Below are positions 50,552-59,491 of a stretch of 64,000 bases of DNA, in pieces. Positions within the stretch are counted from its first letter, which is position 1, and each line of letters starts with the position of its first letter. The translations under genes and the position numbers were made by a program. Origin of the DNA: Bacteroidota bacterium (GTDB lineage Bacteria > Bacteroidota > Bacteroidia > Palsa-965); assembly GCA_016194975.1 (NCBI GenBank), contig JACQAM010000026.1, positions 80,040 to 144,039 on the forward strand. Direction: 5' to 3'. The notes below the pieces were generated by a model. The model made no database searches. It was not told the DNA's origin and saw only the letters and a program-made list of their open reading frames with translations.

Positions 50552-52447
50552 TCATTTCACACTCCCCTTCACAATATCATCCACCACCGAAGGATCGAGC
50601 AGCGTTGAAGTATCACCAACATGTTGCATGTCTCCTTCTGCAATTTTCCGGAGAATTCTCCGCATGATTTTTCCGCTCCTGGTTTTCGGAAGACCTTTCA
50701 CGATTTGAATTTTATCCGGCTTCGCTATCGGCCCCATATTTTTTACCACTGTTTCAATAATTTCCTTTTTCAATTCTTCTGTATCTGTTCTTCCGTGATC
50801 CTCGATACAAAAAGCATAAATGCCCCATCCTTTTATTTCGTGAGGAAAACCAACTACGGCACTCTCCACAATATCGGGATGAAGATTAATTGCGTTTTCA
50901 ATTTCCGCTGTTCCCAATAAATGTCCCGAAACTTTTATCACATCATCAACGCGTCCGGTAATTCTGTAGTACCCATCTTCATCTCTTCTGCATCCGTCGC
51001 CGGTGAAATATAAATTTTTGAACGTGTCGAAATATGCAGTGCGACAACGTTCGTGATTATTGAATGTGGTTCTGATGATCGCGGGCCACGGAAATTTCAT
51101 GCACAATCTTCCTTCTACATTATTTCCTTTCAATTCATTTCCCTGTTCATCCACCAGCACGGGTTGAATTCCCGGAAGAGGAAGTGTAGCGAATCCTGGT
51201 TTTGTTTTTGTAATTCCCGCCAATGGAGAAATTAATATTCCGCCTGTTTCCGTTTGCCACCACGTATCTACGATCGGGCATTTTTCTTTCCCGATATTTT
51301 CGTTGTACCAATTCCACGCTTCCACATTAATCGGTTCGCCAACCGTTCCAAGCACACGAAGTGAATCAAGCTTGTAGGGTTTCACAAAATCAAGTCCCAT
51401 CGCTTCAAGCGAACGTATCGCAGTAGGTGCTGTGTAAAAAATATTCACTTTGTATTTATCGATCACACTCCAGAATCTTCCTGCATCCGGAAAAGTAGGA
51501 ATGCCTTCGAACATGAGCGTGGTCGCGCCCGCGAGCAGTGGCCCGTACACGAGATAAGAATGCCCGGTGATCCAACCGACGTCGGCAGTACACCAGAAAA
51601 TATTTCCGGGGTTGTATTGAAAAACATTTTCAAAAGTATATTTCGTGTACACCATGTATCCTCCGCAGGTATGCACCACTCCTTTTGGTTTTCCTGTAGA
51701 ACCGGAAGTGTAAAGAATGAAAAGCATATCTTCTGCATCCATTACTTCCGCTTCACATTCTGCAGAAACAGTTTTCAATTCTTCAATCAGCCAAACGTCT
51801 CTTCCATTCTCCATTTTAATTTCAATTCCTGTTCGTTTTACAACGATCACTTTTTTTACTGACGGACATGTTTGCAGCGCTTCATCGATAACAGACTTCA
51901 GTGGAATATCTTTCGCGCCGCGATAAGCGCCATCGGCTGTCACCACAATATTGCATTCCGCATCGTGAATTCTGTCGGCGAGTGAATTGAAAGAAAATCC
52001 GCCGAACACTACGGAATGTATCGCGCCTATGCGCGCGCAGGCGAGAACAGCAACGGCGAGTTCCGGAATCATTGGCATATAAATACAAATGCGGTCGCCT
52101 TTCTTCGCCCCGTTTTTTTTCAGCACATTCGCAAATCGACAAACTTCTGCGTGCAATTCTTTGTAGGAAATTTTTCTTCCCGCTTCCTTAGCGTCGTTCG
52201 GTTCCCAGATGATGGCGGTTTGATCGCCGCGATCTTTTAAATGACGATCAATGCAATTTTCAGTGATGTTCAGTTTTCCGCCGATAAACCATTTTATTTT
52301 CGGTTCGGTGAAATTCCATTCTAAAACTTTATCCCATTTTTTTCTCCATGAAAATTCAGAAGCGATCTCTGCCCAGAAATTTTCAGGATCTTCTATTGAT
52401 CTTTTGTATTCGCTTTGATACTGTTCGAAGGAAGAGATGCGTGCCAT
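50552..52447 (-). CDS. acs: Acetyl-coenzyme A synthetase
   Basis: Converts acetate, ATP and CoA to acetyl-CoA in the cytoplasm. The 631-residue protein has the AMP-binding motif LYTSGSTGKPKGVVHTCGGY at about 255-274 (full length ANL fold), the WWQTETGG block near 415, YFTGDGCRRDEDGYYRITGR, and the C-terminal PKTRSGKIMRR with the lysine that is acetylated in other bacteria. The N-terminus FEQYQSEYKRSIEDPENFWA and the length mark it as true Acs rather than a medium-chain enzyme. Single gene. Confidence 0.96.
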   Translation of the reverse strand: MARISSFEQYQSEYKRSIEDPENFWAEIASEFSWRKKWDKVLEWNFTEPKIKWFIGGKLNITENCIDRHLKDRGDQTAIIWEPNDAKEAGRKISYKELHAEVCRFANVLKKNGAKKGDRICIYMPMIPELAVAVLACARIGAIHSVVFGGFSFNSLADRIHDAECNIVVTADGAYRGAKDIPLKSVIDEALQTCPSVKKVIVVKRTGIEIKMENGRDVWLIEELKTVSAECEAEVMDAEDMLFILYTSGSTGKPKGVVHTCGGYMVYTKYTFENVFQYNPGNIFWCTADVGWITGHSYLVYGPLLAGATTLMFEGIPTFPDAGRFWSVIDKYKVNIFYTAPTAIRSLEAMGLDFVKPYKLDSLRVLGTVGEPINVEAWNWYNENIGKEKCPIVDTWWQTETGGILISPLAGITKTKPGFATLPLPGIQPVLVDEQGNELKGNNVEGRLCMKFPWPAIIRTTFNNHERCRTAYFDTFKNLYFTGDGCRRDEDGYYRITGRVDDVIKVSGHLLGTAEIENAINLHPDIVESAVVGFPHEIKGWGIYAFCIEDHGRTDTEELKKEIIETVVKNMGPIAKPDKIQIVKGLPKTRSGKIMRRILRKIAEGDMQHVGDTSTLLDPSVVDDIVKGSVK

Positions 52448-52501
52448 GAATTCAGGATTGTAACAGATAATTTTATCTCCAGTGAACTTTTTTCATATTC
52501 T

Positions 52502-53833
52502 TTAGTTGTGAATGACCATCTGTGTCTGTGAACCGGAAATGGTATTCACCCGGATGAAATATTTTCCTTTTGCATAAGATGAAAAATCCATTTCAAAATG
52601 AGTTGTGGATTTATTTAAAAGTCTTCTCTCCAAACATTTTCCCTGATCGTCAAAAATTTCCACTGATGAAATTGCATCGTTTGAAGAAATGGTAATCAGG
52701 GAAGCTGTCGGATTCGGAAAAATTCTAAATGTCAATTCTTGCATCGCATTTACACTTGTCGGAGTTTGAATTGTAACAGTGTCGCACACCGAATCGGAAA
52801 GTGGTCCATTGTACGCAATTAAACAAACGCGATAAAAACCTTGCGCATTAAAAATATGGCTTGGATTAATTGCAGTCGAAGTATCCTGATTCCCACTTGC
52901 CGGATCGCCAAAATCCCAGTGATAGGAAATACTGTTTGTACTCAAATTTTGAAATTGGACTGTGTCACCGACAACCGGAAAATACGGCACCCAAACAAAA
53001 TGCGCAGCAGGTTGAAAATATTGTTGGTTGTCAAAATATTCTACGCTTTGTGTCACATAATTATTTCCAACTTTATTTTGTTTGACCACGAGTAAAGGAT
53101 ATTTTTTTGAAGGATCCATCCATTTTAATTCTCTGGAAATAGTTGTGATGATCGGAAGCAATGTGTCATTAATGATGATGCTGTCGCGCTGAGTCAAATC
53201 AGAAATTATCCGCAACGCATTTGAAAATGTTCCATAAGGCGTGATTACAGTTCCCCATCCATCCACATGATTCACTCTATGCATTTGTGTATTCTGATAA
53301 TAATAATTCGGAATGTTTGTCGTGTAAGATCCATCCGAAGAATCGGCATTTAAATAATTCAAAGGAAACTTGTAAATCACATCGGCAGTTGCGTAAACAT
53401 TTTTTATTGCTAAGGAAGAACTGTTGATCACAATATTAAATGAAGATGCTTTTTGTTGCAGCGCTCCCGCATTGAGCAAATAAAAATCATTCGGATTTGT
53501 TTTCTGAAAATTTCCGATTGCAGTGGTATGTCCATCGGTAGAAGTTCTATTTACATTCGAGGAATTGAAAATGTAAGGCCACTGAATAGGAGTAAATCCG
53601 GTCTGATTCGAAGGGCGATACACCAGTCTTCGCTGTGAAATTCCGGTGAGCGATGCATAATTCCAGTTGCAGGGCGCGTTCGTCGTATCGAAATTCAAAC
53701 TCGACGGTTGCGCCGTGGTCAGATAGAAAGTATCTCCGTTCAATGCGTAATTTGTGGAAATGAAAGTAGATTGCGCGGAAATACCAGAAGAGACGAGCAG
53801 CGCTAAAACAAGTAGTGCGAAAGTTTGTTTCAT
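52502..53833 (-). CDS. Secreted PKD-domain protein with type A T9SS domain
   Basis: 443 residues. Signal peptide MKQTFALLVLALLVSSGISAQ; a ~270-residue region without a family I recognise, rich in Asn, Thr and Tyr; one PKD domain (SYHWDFGDPASGNQDTSTAI) near residue 300; and a type A sorting domain (FRIFPNPTASLITISSND ... VEIFDDQGKCLERRLL). The N-terminal region resembles other uncharacterised Bacteroidota T9SS cargo. Function unknown. Confidence 0.85.
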   Translation of the reverse strand: MKQTFALLVLALLVSSGISAQSTFISTNYALNGDTFYLTTAQPSSLNFDTTNAPCNWNYASLTGISQRRLVYRPSNQTGFTPIQWPYIFNSSNVNRTSTDGHTTAIGNFQKTNPNDFYLLNAGALQQKASSFNIVINSSSLAIKNVYATADVIYKFPLNYLNADSSDGSYTTNIPNYYYQNTQMHRVNHVDGWGTVITPYGTFSNALRIISDLTQRDSIIINDTLLPIITTISRELKWMDPSKKYPLLVVKQNKVGNNYVTQSVEYFDNQQYFQPAAHFVWVPYFPVVGDTVQFQNLSTNSISYHWDFGDPASGNQDTSTAINPSHIFNAQGFYRVCLIAYNGPLSDSVCDTVTIQTPTSVNAMQELTFRIFPNPTASLITISSNDAISSVEIFDDQGKCLERRLLNKSTTHFEMDFSSYAKGKYFIRVNTISGSQTQMVIHN

Positions 53834-53913
53834 TACCTGGAAGGTTTTTAAATTTAGATTTTCAAAAGTGGTCAGTGAGTTCAGGTAGTTAAGTGTACGT
53901 TGTTTTATCGCGG

Positions 53914-55077
53914 CTACTCCTTCGGCTTCGCGTAAGCAATCACATCTTTATCCGTGATCGTCCTATCACACAAAATAATCAGTCGCTCAATCACATTTCT
54001 GAATTCCCGGATGTTTCCTGTCCATGGAAGTTTTTGCAATTCTTTTAAAGCTTCTTTCGAAATTTCTTTCTGCGTCATGCCATGTTCTTCACAAATGTTT
54101 TTCAGAAAATGATCAGCAAGCAATGGAATATCTTCCTTGCGTTCGTTCAATGACGGAACATGAATGAGGATCACACTGAGGCGATGATACAGATCCTCGC
54201 GGAAATTTCCTTTGAGAATTTCTTTCTTCAGATCTTTGTTCGTCGCAGCAAGCACACGCACATTCACTTTTATTTCTTTGTCGCCTCCTACGCGTGTAAT
54301 TTTATTTTCCTGCAAAGCACGCAACACTTTCGCCTGCGCACTCAGACTCATATCACCGATCTCATCCAGAAAAATAGTTCCTCCTTCTGCGAGCTCGAAT
54401 TTTCCTTTACGCTGCGCCACCGCCGAAGTGAAAGCACCTTTCTCATGGCCGAACAATTCCGATTCGATGAGCTCGGAAGGAATAGCCGCACAATTCACTT
54501 CTATTAAAGGAGCTGCAGCGCGATTACTTTTTTCATGCAGCCATCTTGCGACCAATTCTTTTCCTGTTCCGTTCTCACCCGTAATGAGCACACGCGCATC
54601 CGTAGGCGCAACTTTGTCGATCATCTCTTTGACTTTCACAATGGAATCGGATTGGCCGATCATGTCGAAAGTTTTGGTGATCCTTTTTTTCAGCGTTTTT
54701 GTTTCGGTAACTAATTTCGATTTATCGAGCGCGTTGCGCACCGTTACAAGAAGACGATTCAGGTCGAGCGGTTTCTGAATAAAATCATACGCTCCTTTTT
54801 TCACGGCTTCCACTGCAGTTTCAATATTCCCATGGCCGGAGATCATGATCACCGGAACATCAGAAGCCACTTCCATGAATTTATCGAGCGCTTCCATTCC
54901 ATCCATCTTCGGCATTTTAATATCGCAGAGAATGATGTCGAATTTTTCTTTCTGAACGATGGCAAGTCCTTCGAGCCCGTCAGCCGCTTCATCAACTTTG
55001 AAATTTTCGTATTCAAGGATCTCGCGCAAAGTTCTGCGGATACTTTTTTCGTCGTCAATAATAAGAATGCGAGGCAT
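53914..55077 (-). CDS. NtrC-type sigma-54 response regulator without DNA-binding domain
   Basis: 387 residues. Receiver domain 1-120 with D8-D9, phosphoacceptor D52 (LCDIKMPKMDG) and K in QKPLD; AAA+ domain from about 140 with Walker A GENGTGKE, the sigma-54 contact loop GAFTSA (canonical GAFTGA), Walker B GGTIFLDEIGD and the R-finger region. The protein stops just after the lid domain (ITDKDVIAYAKPKE), with no Fis-type helix-turn-helix, so it would act from solution or through partners. This shortened form is common in Bacteroidota. No sensor kinase gene is adjacent. Confidence 0.9.
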   Translation of the reverse strand: MPRILIIDDEKSIRRTLREILEYENFKVDEAADGLEGLAIVQKEKFDIILCDIKMPKMDGMEALDKFMEVASDVPVIMISGHGNIETAVEAVKKGAYDFIQKPLDLNRLLVTVRNALDKSKLVTETKTLKKRITKTFDMIGQSDSIVKVKEMIDKVAPTDARVLITGENGTGKELVARWLHEKSNRAAAPLIEVNCAAIPSELIESELFGHEKGAFTSAVAQRKGKFELAEGGTIFLDEIGDMSLSAQAKVLRALQENKITRVGGDKEIKVNVRVLAATNKDLKKEILKGNFREDLYHRLSVILIHVPSLNERKEDIPLLADHFLKNICEEHGMTQKEISKEALKELQKLPWTGNIREFRNVIERLIILCDRTITDKDVIAYAKPKE

Positions 55078-55227
55078 AGGGAATTTTTGATGCGGAGTAA
55101 AAATAGGAAAAAACGTTGTTGGTTATGGGTTGTGAGTTATGAGTTATAATGAGCAGAAGGCAGTATACAGTATGCAACAACCGATAACTCCTAACCAATA
55201 ACGTATTCGCATATCTGCACCCCAAGT

Positions 55228-55252
55228 ACTCGGGGCAATTCGTTCCCCGAGT
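55228..55252. repeat. Palindromic extragenic element in the gap before the TonB-type receptor
   Basis: Stem ACTCGGGG / CCCCGAGT with a nine-base loop, inside a longer G+C-rich patch (about 55203-55290) of a kind I associate with Bacteroidota extragenic repeats. To its left, about 55110-55200, lie degenerate GTTATGAGTTAT-like repeats. The 342-bp gap holds no convincing gene. Confidence 0.5.
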
Positions 55253-55419
55253 GGAGGCCCTGGCGCTATACGGCATATGCACTACTTCATCATTTTATTA
55301 ACGGATTTTTAGAACTCGCACCTGTATCCGGAGTGGCTTTGGCAGAATCATGGCATTAAGATCACGACCGCGGACAAAAAAATTCCGCAGAAAAAATAAA
55401 CCAACTAAAACCAGAAAAA

Positions 55420-57801
55420 ATGAAACGCTACACCAAAAACATGATTTGCCTTGCAGGAGCAGTGCTCGCAGGTAAACTCGCAACAGCCAACGGCAGCATC
55501 GCCGGAAAGATCACCGACGAAATGAATCACCCGGTGGCATCAGCAACAGTAGAACTTTTCAATGCGAAAGATTCTTCTCTCGTAAAGGTCCTGCTCACCG
55601 ATGTCAATGGGAAATATTCTTTCGACAACATCGCTCCCGGCCGCCTTCTTCTTGAAGTTGACAATGCAGGATTCAAATCTGTTGTAAAGAATGTGGATAT
55701 TGAAGACGGAGCGAATGCTGATCTCGATATTCCCGGAATGGCACGCGGAATTTCAAAAGGAATTATCGAAAATGATAATGGCCTTCCATTTCTCGCTGAA
55801 CTCAACGGCATGATGGTGCTCACCTTTGAAGGAACGAATGCGAAGATCGGCGGCACCACGCTCGACATCCTTAAAGTTGCTCCCGGAATTTCGCAGGATG
55901 AGCAGGGCCGCCTCACACTCGACGGAAGTACGCTCTTCGAATTGCAGAAAGACGGAAAAGATCTCGACGTGAGCGCTGCTCAGATGGATGGCGCACTCCG
56001 CGCTATTCCTATGAAAGAAGTTGCTTCCATCATCATCAACCGCGATCCGAAAAGAAATAAAAGTGAAAGCGGCCTGCCGGTGGTGAATTTGGTTACGCTT
56101 ACCGGCGAGAAGCTGGGCTTGTATGGCGAAGTGAACAGCAACACCACTTTCGGCCAGGTAACGAAGAACGACCAGGGGGTTGTGTTAAATTACAACTCAT
56201 CTAAAGTGCAGGTTTATGGTTCCTTCGAACGCGCCGATAATAGTTCAGTAGAAAAGGATTTCATGAGTCGCATACTCCCGATGGATGGAACGAATCTCCG
56301 CTTCGAAAATGAAAGCATCACTAAAGACAAACCTGTAACGGAGGAGGCGATCTTCGGTACAGAATATAAAGGAGCGAAAGGATTCGCTGCAGGAATCGAA
56401 CTCAACGGAACACAATTGAAGAGCGACGCAAACGTAACTGATGTGAGCAAATATTCTTTCGACGGGCTCGATACTACTTTTATTTTCCCGGACGCATACA
56501 GTACGCACACGGAACAACAGGACGCGAGCGCGACCGTGCACATCGATCAAACCATCCGCGCAACAGGAACCATCCTCACTGCAAAATATGCGATCGATCA
56601 TAACAAGAGTTTGTGGAATGAAACTTTTCCTTTCGCAGGCGCTGAAGGCGGAACACACATTGAAGCCACACCCGGATTTCACCGCTACTCTTCTGCGAAT
56701 GACATAGGAATTCACAATGCAACTTTTGAAATGACACAGGTGTGGACGAAAAAACTGATCACCGTTGCAGGTTACAACCATATCGCTTACGATAATCTCA
56801 ATACACTTTCCATGCAGAATCTCAGCAACGGTGAATGGGTGAATGCAAATGGAAATATGAATCAATTCAAATTGCATGAAGCGATCGGTTCTATTTACCT
56901 GAACACGTACCTCGATCTCGGTAAAACACAATTCGCTGCCGGGCTTGATGCAGAACAAGTACACACAACAGGAAATTCCCTGATCACCGATCACAAATTC
57001 CAGGTTGACAATCTCCAGTTGTTTCCCTCTGTGAATGCATCGCGCACGTTCGGAAAAAACGGTTCCATCAGTTTCAAATATTTCCAGAGCATCACGCGTC
57101 CTACTATGACACAACTCGATCCGTTCGGACATTACACCAACCAGTACACGTACGTTGCAGGAAATCCGAACCTGAAACCAGAGATCGGCAACACGGCAAA
57201 AGTTTCTCTGAAAATGTTCCAGGTGCTCGAACTCACAGGCGAACTGAATGAAAAACACAATGGGATCCAGGATGTAACGATGGTAGATGCAAATGGATTG
57301 AATGTGCGCATGCCGGAAAATATTTCCAACTCACACAATGCATCTGCAGGAATCAAATGCCTCATCCCGGTTGGAAATAAAATTGCGCTCCAGACTTCTG
57401 CAACATGGACCTGGTCGCATTTCCAGACGGAGATCTACGGAATGAATATCAACTCACGCAACAGAAAATTTGTAGGACAGGCAACGATGCTTGTTACACT
57501 TCCTGCGAATTTCAATTTAATTGTTGATGGATATTATGTTTCTCCTGCATCAGACGGGATCATTGCCACACAATCAACCGGCGCAGTAGATGCTTCTATT
57601 ACAAAATCCATGATGAATGATAAAGTTATTCTGAGCGCAGGCGTCAATGATATTTTCAAAACAGGAACCGTTCGCGCAACGATCCTCTCTCCCGAAGGAA
57701 ATGTTGCTTACAAAGTAATTCCTGAAACACAAACAGCTTTTGTAAAAGCGACGATCAAAGTCGGCAATGAAAAAGCAAAGCGCGAAACGAATAACGATTG
57801 A
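55420..57801 (+). CDS. Outer membrane β-barrel receptor with carboxypeptidase-like N-domain
   Basis: 793 residues. Signal peptide (about 1-24), then a carboxypeptidase-regulatory-like domain (GSIAGKITDEMNHPVASATV ... VLLTDVNGKYSFDNIAPG), a plug-like part (KVAPGISQDEQGRLTLDGST) and a 22-strand-type barrel ending QTAFVKATIKVGN. This is the 'outer membrane beta-barrel family' (TonB-dependent receptor relatives); the plug is shorter than in SusC and no TonB box is evident. No SusD gene is next to it, so substrate is unknown. A good terminator follows. Confidence 0.82.
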   Translation: MKRYTKNMICLAGAVLAGKLATANGSIAGKITDEMNHPVASATVELFNAKDSSLVKVLLTDVNGKYSFDNIAPGRLLLEVDNAGFKSVVKNVDIEDGANADLDIPGMARGISKGIIENDNGLPFLAELNGMMVLTFEGTNAKIGGTTLDILKVAPGISQDEQGRLTLDGSTLFELQKDGKDLDVSAAQMDGALRAIPMKEVASIIINRDPKRNKSESGLPVVNLVTLTGEKLGLYGEVNSNTTFGQVTKNDQGVVLNYNSSKVQVYGSFERADNSSVEKDFMSRILPMDGTNLRFENESITKDKPVTEEAIFGTEYKGAKGFAAGIELNGTQLKSDANVTDVSKYSFDGLDTTFIFPDAYSTHTEQQDASATVHIDQTIRATGTILTAKYAIDHNKSLWNETFPFAGAEGGTHIEATPGFHRYSSANDIGIHNATFEMTQVWTKKLITVAGYNHIAYDNLNTLSMQNLSNGEWVNANGNMNQFKLHEAIGSIYLNTYLDLGKTQFAAGLDAEQVHTTGNSLITDHKFQVDNLQLFPSVNASRTFGKNGSISFKYFQSITRPTMTQLDPFGHYTNQYTYVAGNPNLKPEIGNTAKVSLKMFQVLELTGELNEKHNGIQDVTMVDANGLNVRMPENISNSHNASAGIKCLIPVGNKIALQTSATWTWSHFQTEIYGMNINSRNRKFVGQATMLVTLPANFNLIVDGYYVSPASDGIIATQSTGAVDASITKSMMNDKVILSAGVNDIFKTGTVRATILSPEGNVAYKVIPETQTAFVKATIKVGNEKAKRETNND

Positions 57802-57841
57802 ATATCAAAAACGCAGATAGGGATTCCACATTTCCATCACC

Positions 57842-57886
57842 ATTGCTCCTCCGGTCGTAGCGTTCCGGCAGGAGCAATTGGTTTTT
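57842..57886 (+). terminator. Terminator after the receptor gene
   Basis: Stem ATTGCTCCT / AGGAGCAAT (57842-57850, 57870-57878), extended by CGG/CCG beyond one mismatch, then TGGTTTTT. Confidence 0.85.
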
Positions 57887-57922
57887 AAAATAATTCTATG
57901 AGTGGGGAACGAAAATTTTTTC

Positions 57923-58672
57923 TCACAAACTCCCATTCAGCAACTTCCCGCTCTCTACTAATTTGCGCAGCGCTTTTTCCTTCCGCACTTTTTTCAGCAA
58001 TTCAATATGTCCCATGTGATGACAATCGCTGCCGGTAAATTCATACCATCCTTTTTCTATCATCTGTTCCGCCACGCGTTTCGATTCAATGGAATAATGA
58101 CCGGTGAGTGAATTGATGTTGAGCTGAAAAAAAACTCCTTTGTCTTTCAGTTTTTCAAATTTCTCCAATGATTTTGTAAACCAGAACGGATAACGCTCGG
58201 GATGCGCAAGCACGGGTTTGTATCCTTCGGTTTGCAAATTGAAAATAAATGCATCAAGATTGTCGGGTGGATTCATGTAGGAAACTTCGAACAGCAAATA
58301 ATCATTCCCGAGTGTGAGTAATCTTTCCTTCGCAATTTTTTTTTCGAGTTCGTAATCGAAATAATATTCTGCCGCGGCGCGTATCGTAATTTCCAGGCCT
58401 TCTTTCACTGCTGCGTTCTGCACTTGTTCGAGCCCGGTGGAAATGATCTCCTGGCTATTCCGGAAAAAATCGCTCATCACGTGCGGTGTTGTGATCACTT
58501 TAGTATAGCCGAGTTCTTCCATCGCGCGCAGCATCTCGATCGAATCTTTCATGGTCTTCGCGCCATCGTCAATTCCGGGAATGAAATGAGAATGCATATC
58601 CACGCCGATCAAGCCGAGATCGACAGGTTCGCCGGGTTTTGCTGCACTGAAAAGTCTGCTGAGAAAACTCAT
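57923..58672 (-). CDS. CpsB/CapC-type PHP protein-tyrosine phosphatase
   Basis: About 249 residues from MSFLSRLFSAAKPGE. The PHP-fold metal ligands are seen in VDMHSHFIPGIDDGAKTM near the N-terminus, ITTPHV, LAHPERYPF and GSDCHHMGH. Homologues (Streptococcus CpsB, Bacillus YwqE) dephosphorylate tyrosine kinases that control capsule or exopolysaccharide export; no kinase gene lies here, but rfbB is 5 kb away. I place the start at 58672 because the frame upstream runs through degenerate noncoding repeats and a one-mismatch -7 element (TACCTTCG) lies just before. Confidence 0.88.
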   Translation of the reverse strand: MSFLSRLFSAAKPGEPVDLGLIGVDMHSHFIPGIDDGAKTMKDSIEMLRAMEELGYTKVITTPHVMSDFFRNSQEIISTGLEQVQNAAVKEGLEITIRAAAEYYFDYELEKKIAKERLLTLGNDYLLFEVSYMNPPDNLDAFIFNLQTEGYKPVLAHPERYPFWFTKSLEKFEKLKDKGVFFQLNINSLTGHYSIESKRVAEQMIEKGWYEFTGSDCHHMGHIELLKKVRKEKALRKLVESGKLLNGSL

Positions 58673-58753
58673 TTGTCCGAAGGTACGAAAACAGTTGTCA
58701 GTTGTCGGTTTTCGATTATCAGTTGTGAAACGACGTGTTAACTGAAAACAGAA

Positions 58754-58783
58754 AATTGCTAACCGCCCAACTTTCCCTTGAGC
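58754..58783 (-). repeat. Direct repeat, distal copy, of the tex 3' end
   Basis: 30 bases identical to 59462-59491. It supplies the last codons (LKGKLGG) and stop of the small 65-aa gene. Confidence 0.95.
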
Positions 58784-58956
58784 AATTTCATTCTCTCTCT
58801 CTCCTGCGGAGTCTGGCATGACCAAATGAATCTGGCGTGTGCTTCATTCATACGAAAAATATCTTTGACCGTTCGATTCCGGTAATACACCACCTGATCT
58901 TCAGACACTGTATAATGAAAACCAATGTTTTCTTCGCTATGGTCTTTACTATTCAT
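58759..58956 (-). CDS. Small partner of the nucleotidyltransferase (putative antitoxin)
   Basis: 65 residues. VVYYRNRTVKDIFRMNEAHA followed by RFIWSCQTPQERERMKLLKG resembles the short proteins that accompany DUF6036-type nucleotidyltransferases (pattern: short helix-rich chain ending near an arginine). It overlaps the nucleotidyltransferase gene by four bases (ATGA), so the two are translated together. The final seven residues LKGKLGG and the stop codon come from the 30-bp direct repeat and equal the C-terminus of Tex. Antitoxin function is a guess from the pairing. Confidence 0.6.
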   Translation of the reverse strand: MNSKDHSEENIGFHYTVSEDQVVYYRNRTVKDIFRMNEAHARFIWSCQTPQERERMKLLKGKLGG

Positions 58957-59435
58957 TTTCTGAATTTGCTCAATAGGATAATATCATCTTTATCCTGCGA
59001 TCTTCCGGAAAACTCTTTCATTCGAATCAAGTCGTCTATGCTGACTATGTTCACGCTGAAATCATCCAGTTTGCGGACTTCTTTCCGCGCCCACAGATCT
59101 TTAAATGAAATTGGCAAATCAAGAAGAACATCAAGAGAAAGGAATCCTGATGCACTATTGTAAAACGAAAACGCGATCAGATTTTTTTCGGTCTTGAGTT
59201 TACTGCGCTCCTCTTCATCACTGAGTTTTTCAAAAGGCAATGGAAGTACTGATTTGTAGTTAATCGATTGAACGACCTTGAGAAATTTTTCCATGTTTCC
59301 CTTGTCGAAGTCGATGAGCAGATCAATATCTGCAGTCATCCTTGGAATACCATAAATATTCACTGCTAATCCTCCGCAAAGCAGGTAGCGAACATCTCTT
59401 TTCCAAAATGACTCGAATAATTTTTCGTACTCCAT
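58953..59435 (-). CDS. DUF6036/MNT-type nucleotidyltransferase
   Basis: 160-residue predicted nucleotidyltransferase. YLLCGGLAVNIYGIPRMTADIDLLIDFDKGN has the GG...R-x-T-x-D-I-D catalytic core of the minimal nucleotidyltransferase fold (D-x-D in DID). Related proteins occur in toxin-antitoxin and abortive-infection pairs such as AbiEii and MNT/HEPN, where they transfer nucleotides to tRNA or to their partner. It has its own perfect promoter four bases upstream, and together with the 65-aa gene forms a ~0.7-kb cassette between direct repeats of the tex 3' end. Confidence 0.8.
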   Translation of the reverse strand: MEYEKLFESFWKRDVRYLLCGGLAVNIYGIPRMTADIDLLIDFDKGNMEKFLKVVQSINYKSVLPLPFEKLSDEEERSKLKTEKNLIAFSFYNSASGFLSLDVLLDLPISFKDLWARKEVRKLDDFSVNIVSIDDLIRMKEFSGRSQDKDDIILLSKFRK

Positions 59436-59439
59436 ACAA

Positions 59440-59447
59440 CAAACTTA
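59440..59447 (-). promoter_or_regulatory. -7 promoter element TAAGTTTG of the nucleotidyltransferase cassette
   Basis: Perfect TAnnTTTG on the minus strand four bases before the ATG, and 15 bases after the tex-side direct repeat. The same octamer precedes the controller gene of the restriction-modification cassette. Confidence 0.6.
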
Positions 59448-59461
59448 CGACGATTCTCATC

Positions 59462-59491
59462 AATTGCTAACCGCCCAACTTTCCCTTGAGC
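59462..59491 (-). repeat. Direct repeat, host copy, at the 3' end of tex
   Basis: 30 bases covering the last seven codons (LKGKLGG, first codon in part), the TAG stop and the following five bases of tex. Identical to 58754-58783, 708 bp away. Confidence 0.95.

Noticed and set aside
54400..54460. GAFTSA instead of GAFTGA in the sigma-54 regulator
   Set aside because: Common in Bacteroidota regulators of this length; not evidence of inactivation.
55055..55282. 75-codon minus-strand frame upstream of the NtrC-type regulator
   Set aside because: It runs through degenerate repeats and a palindromic element; the translation has no protein character.
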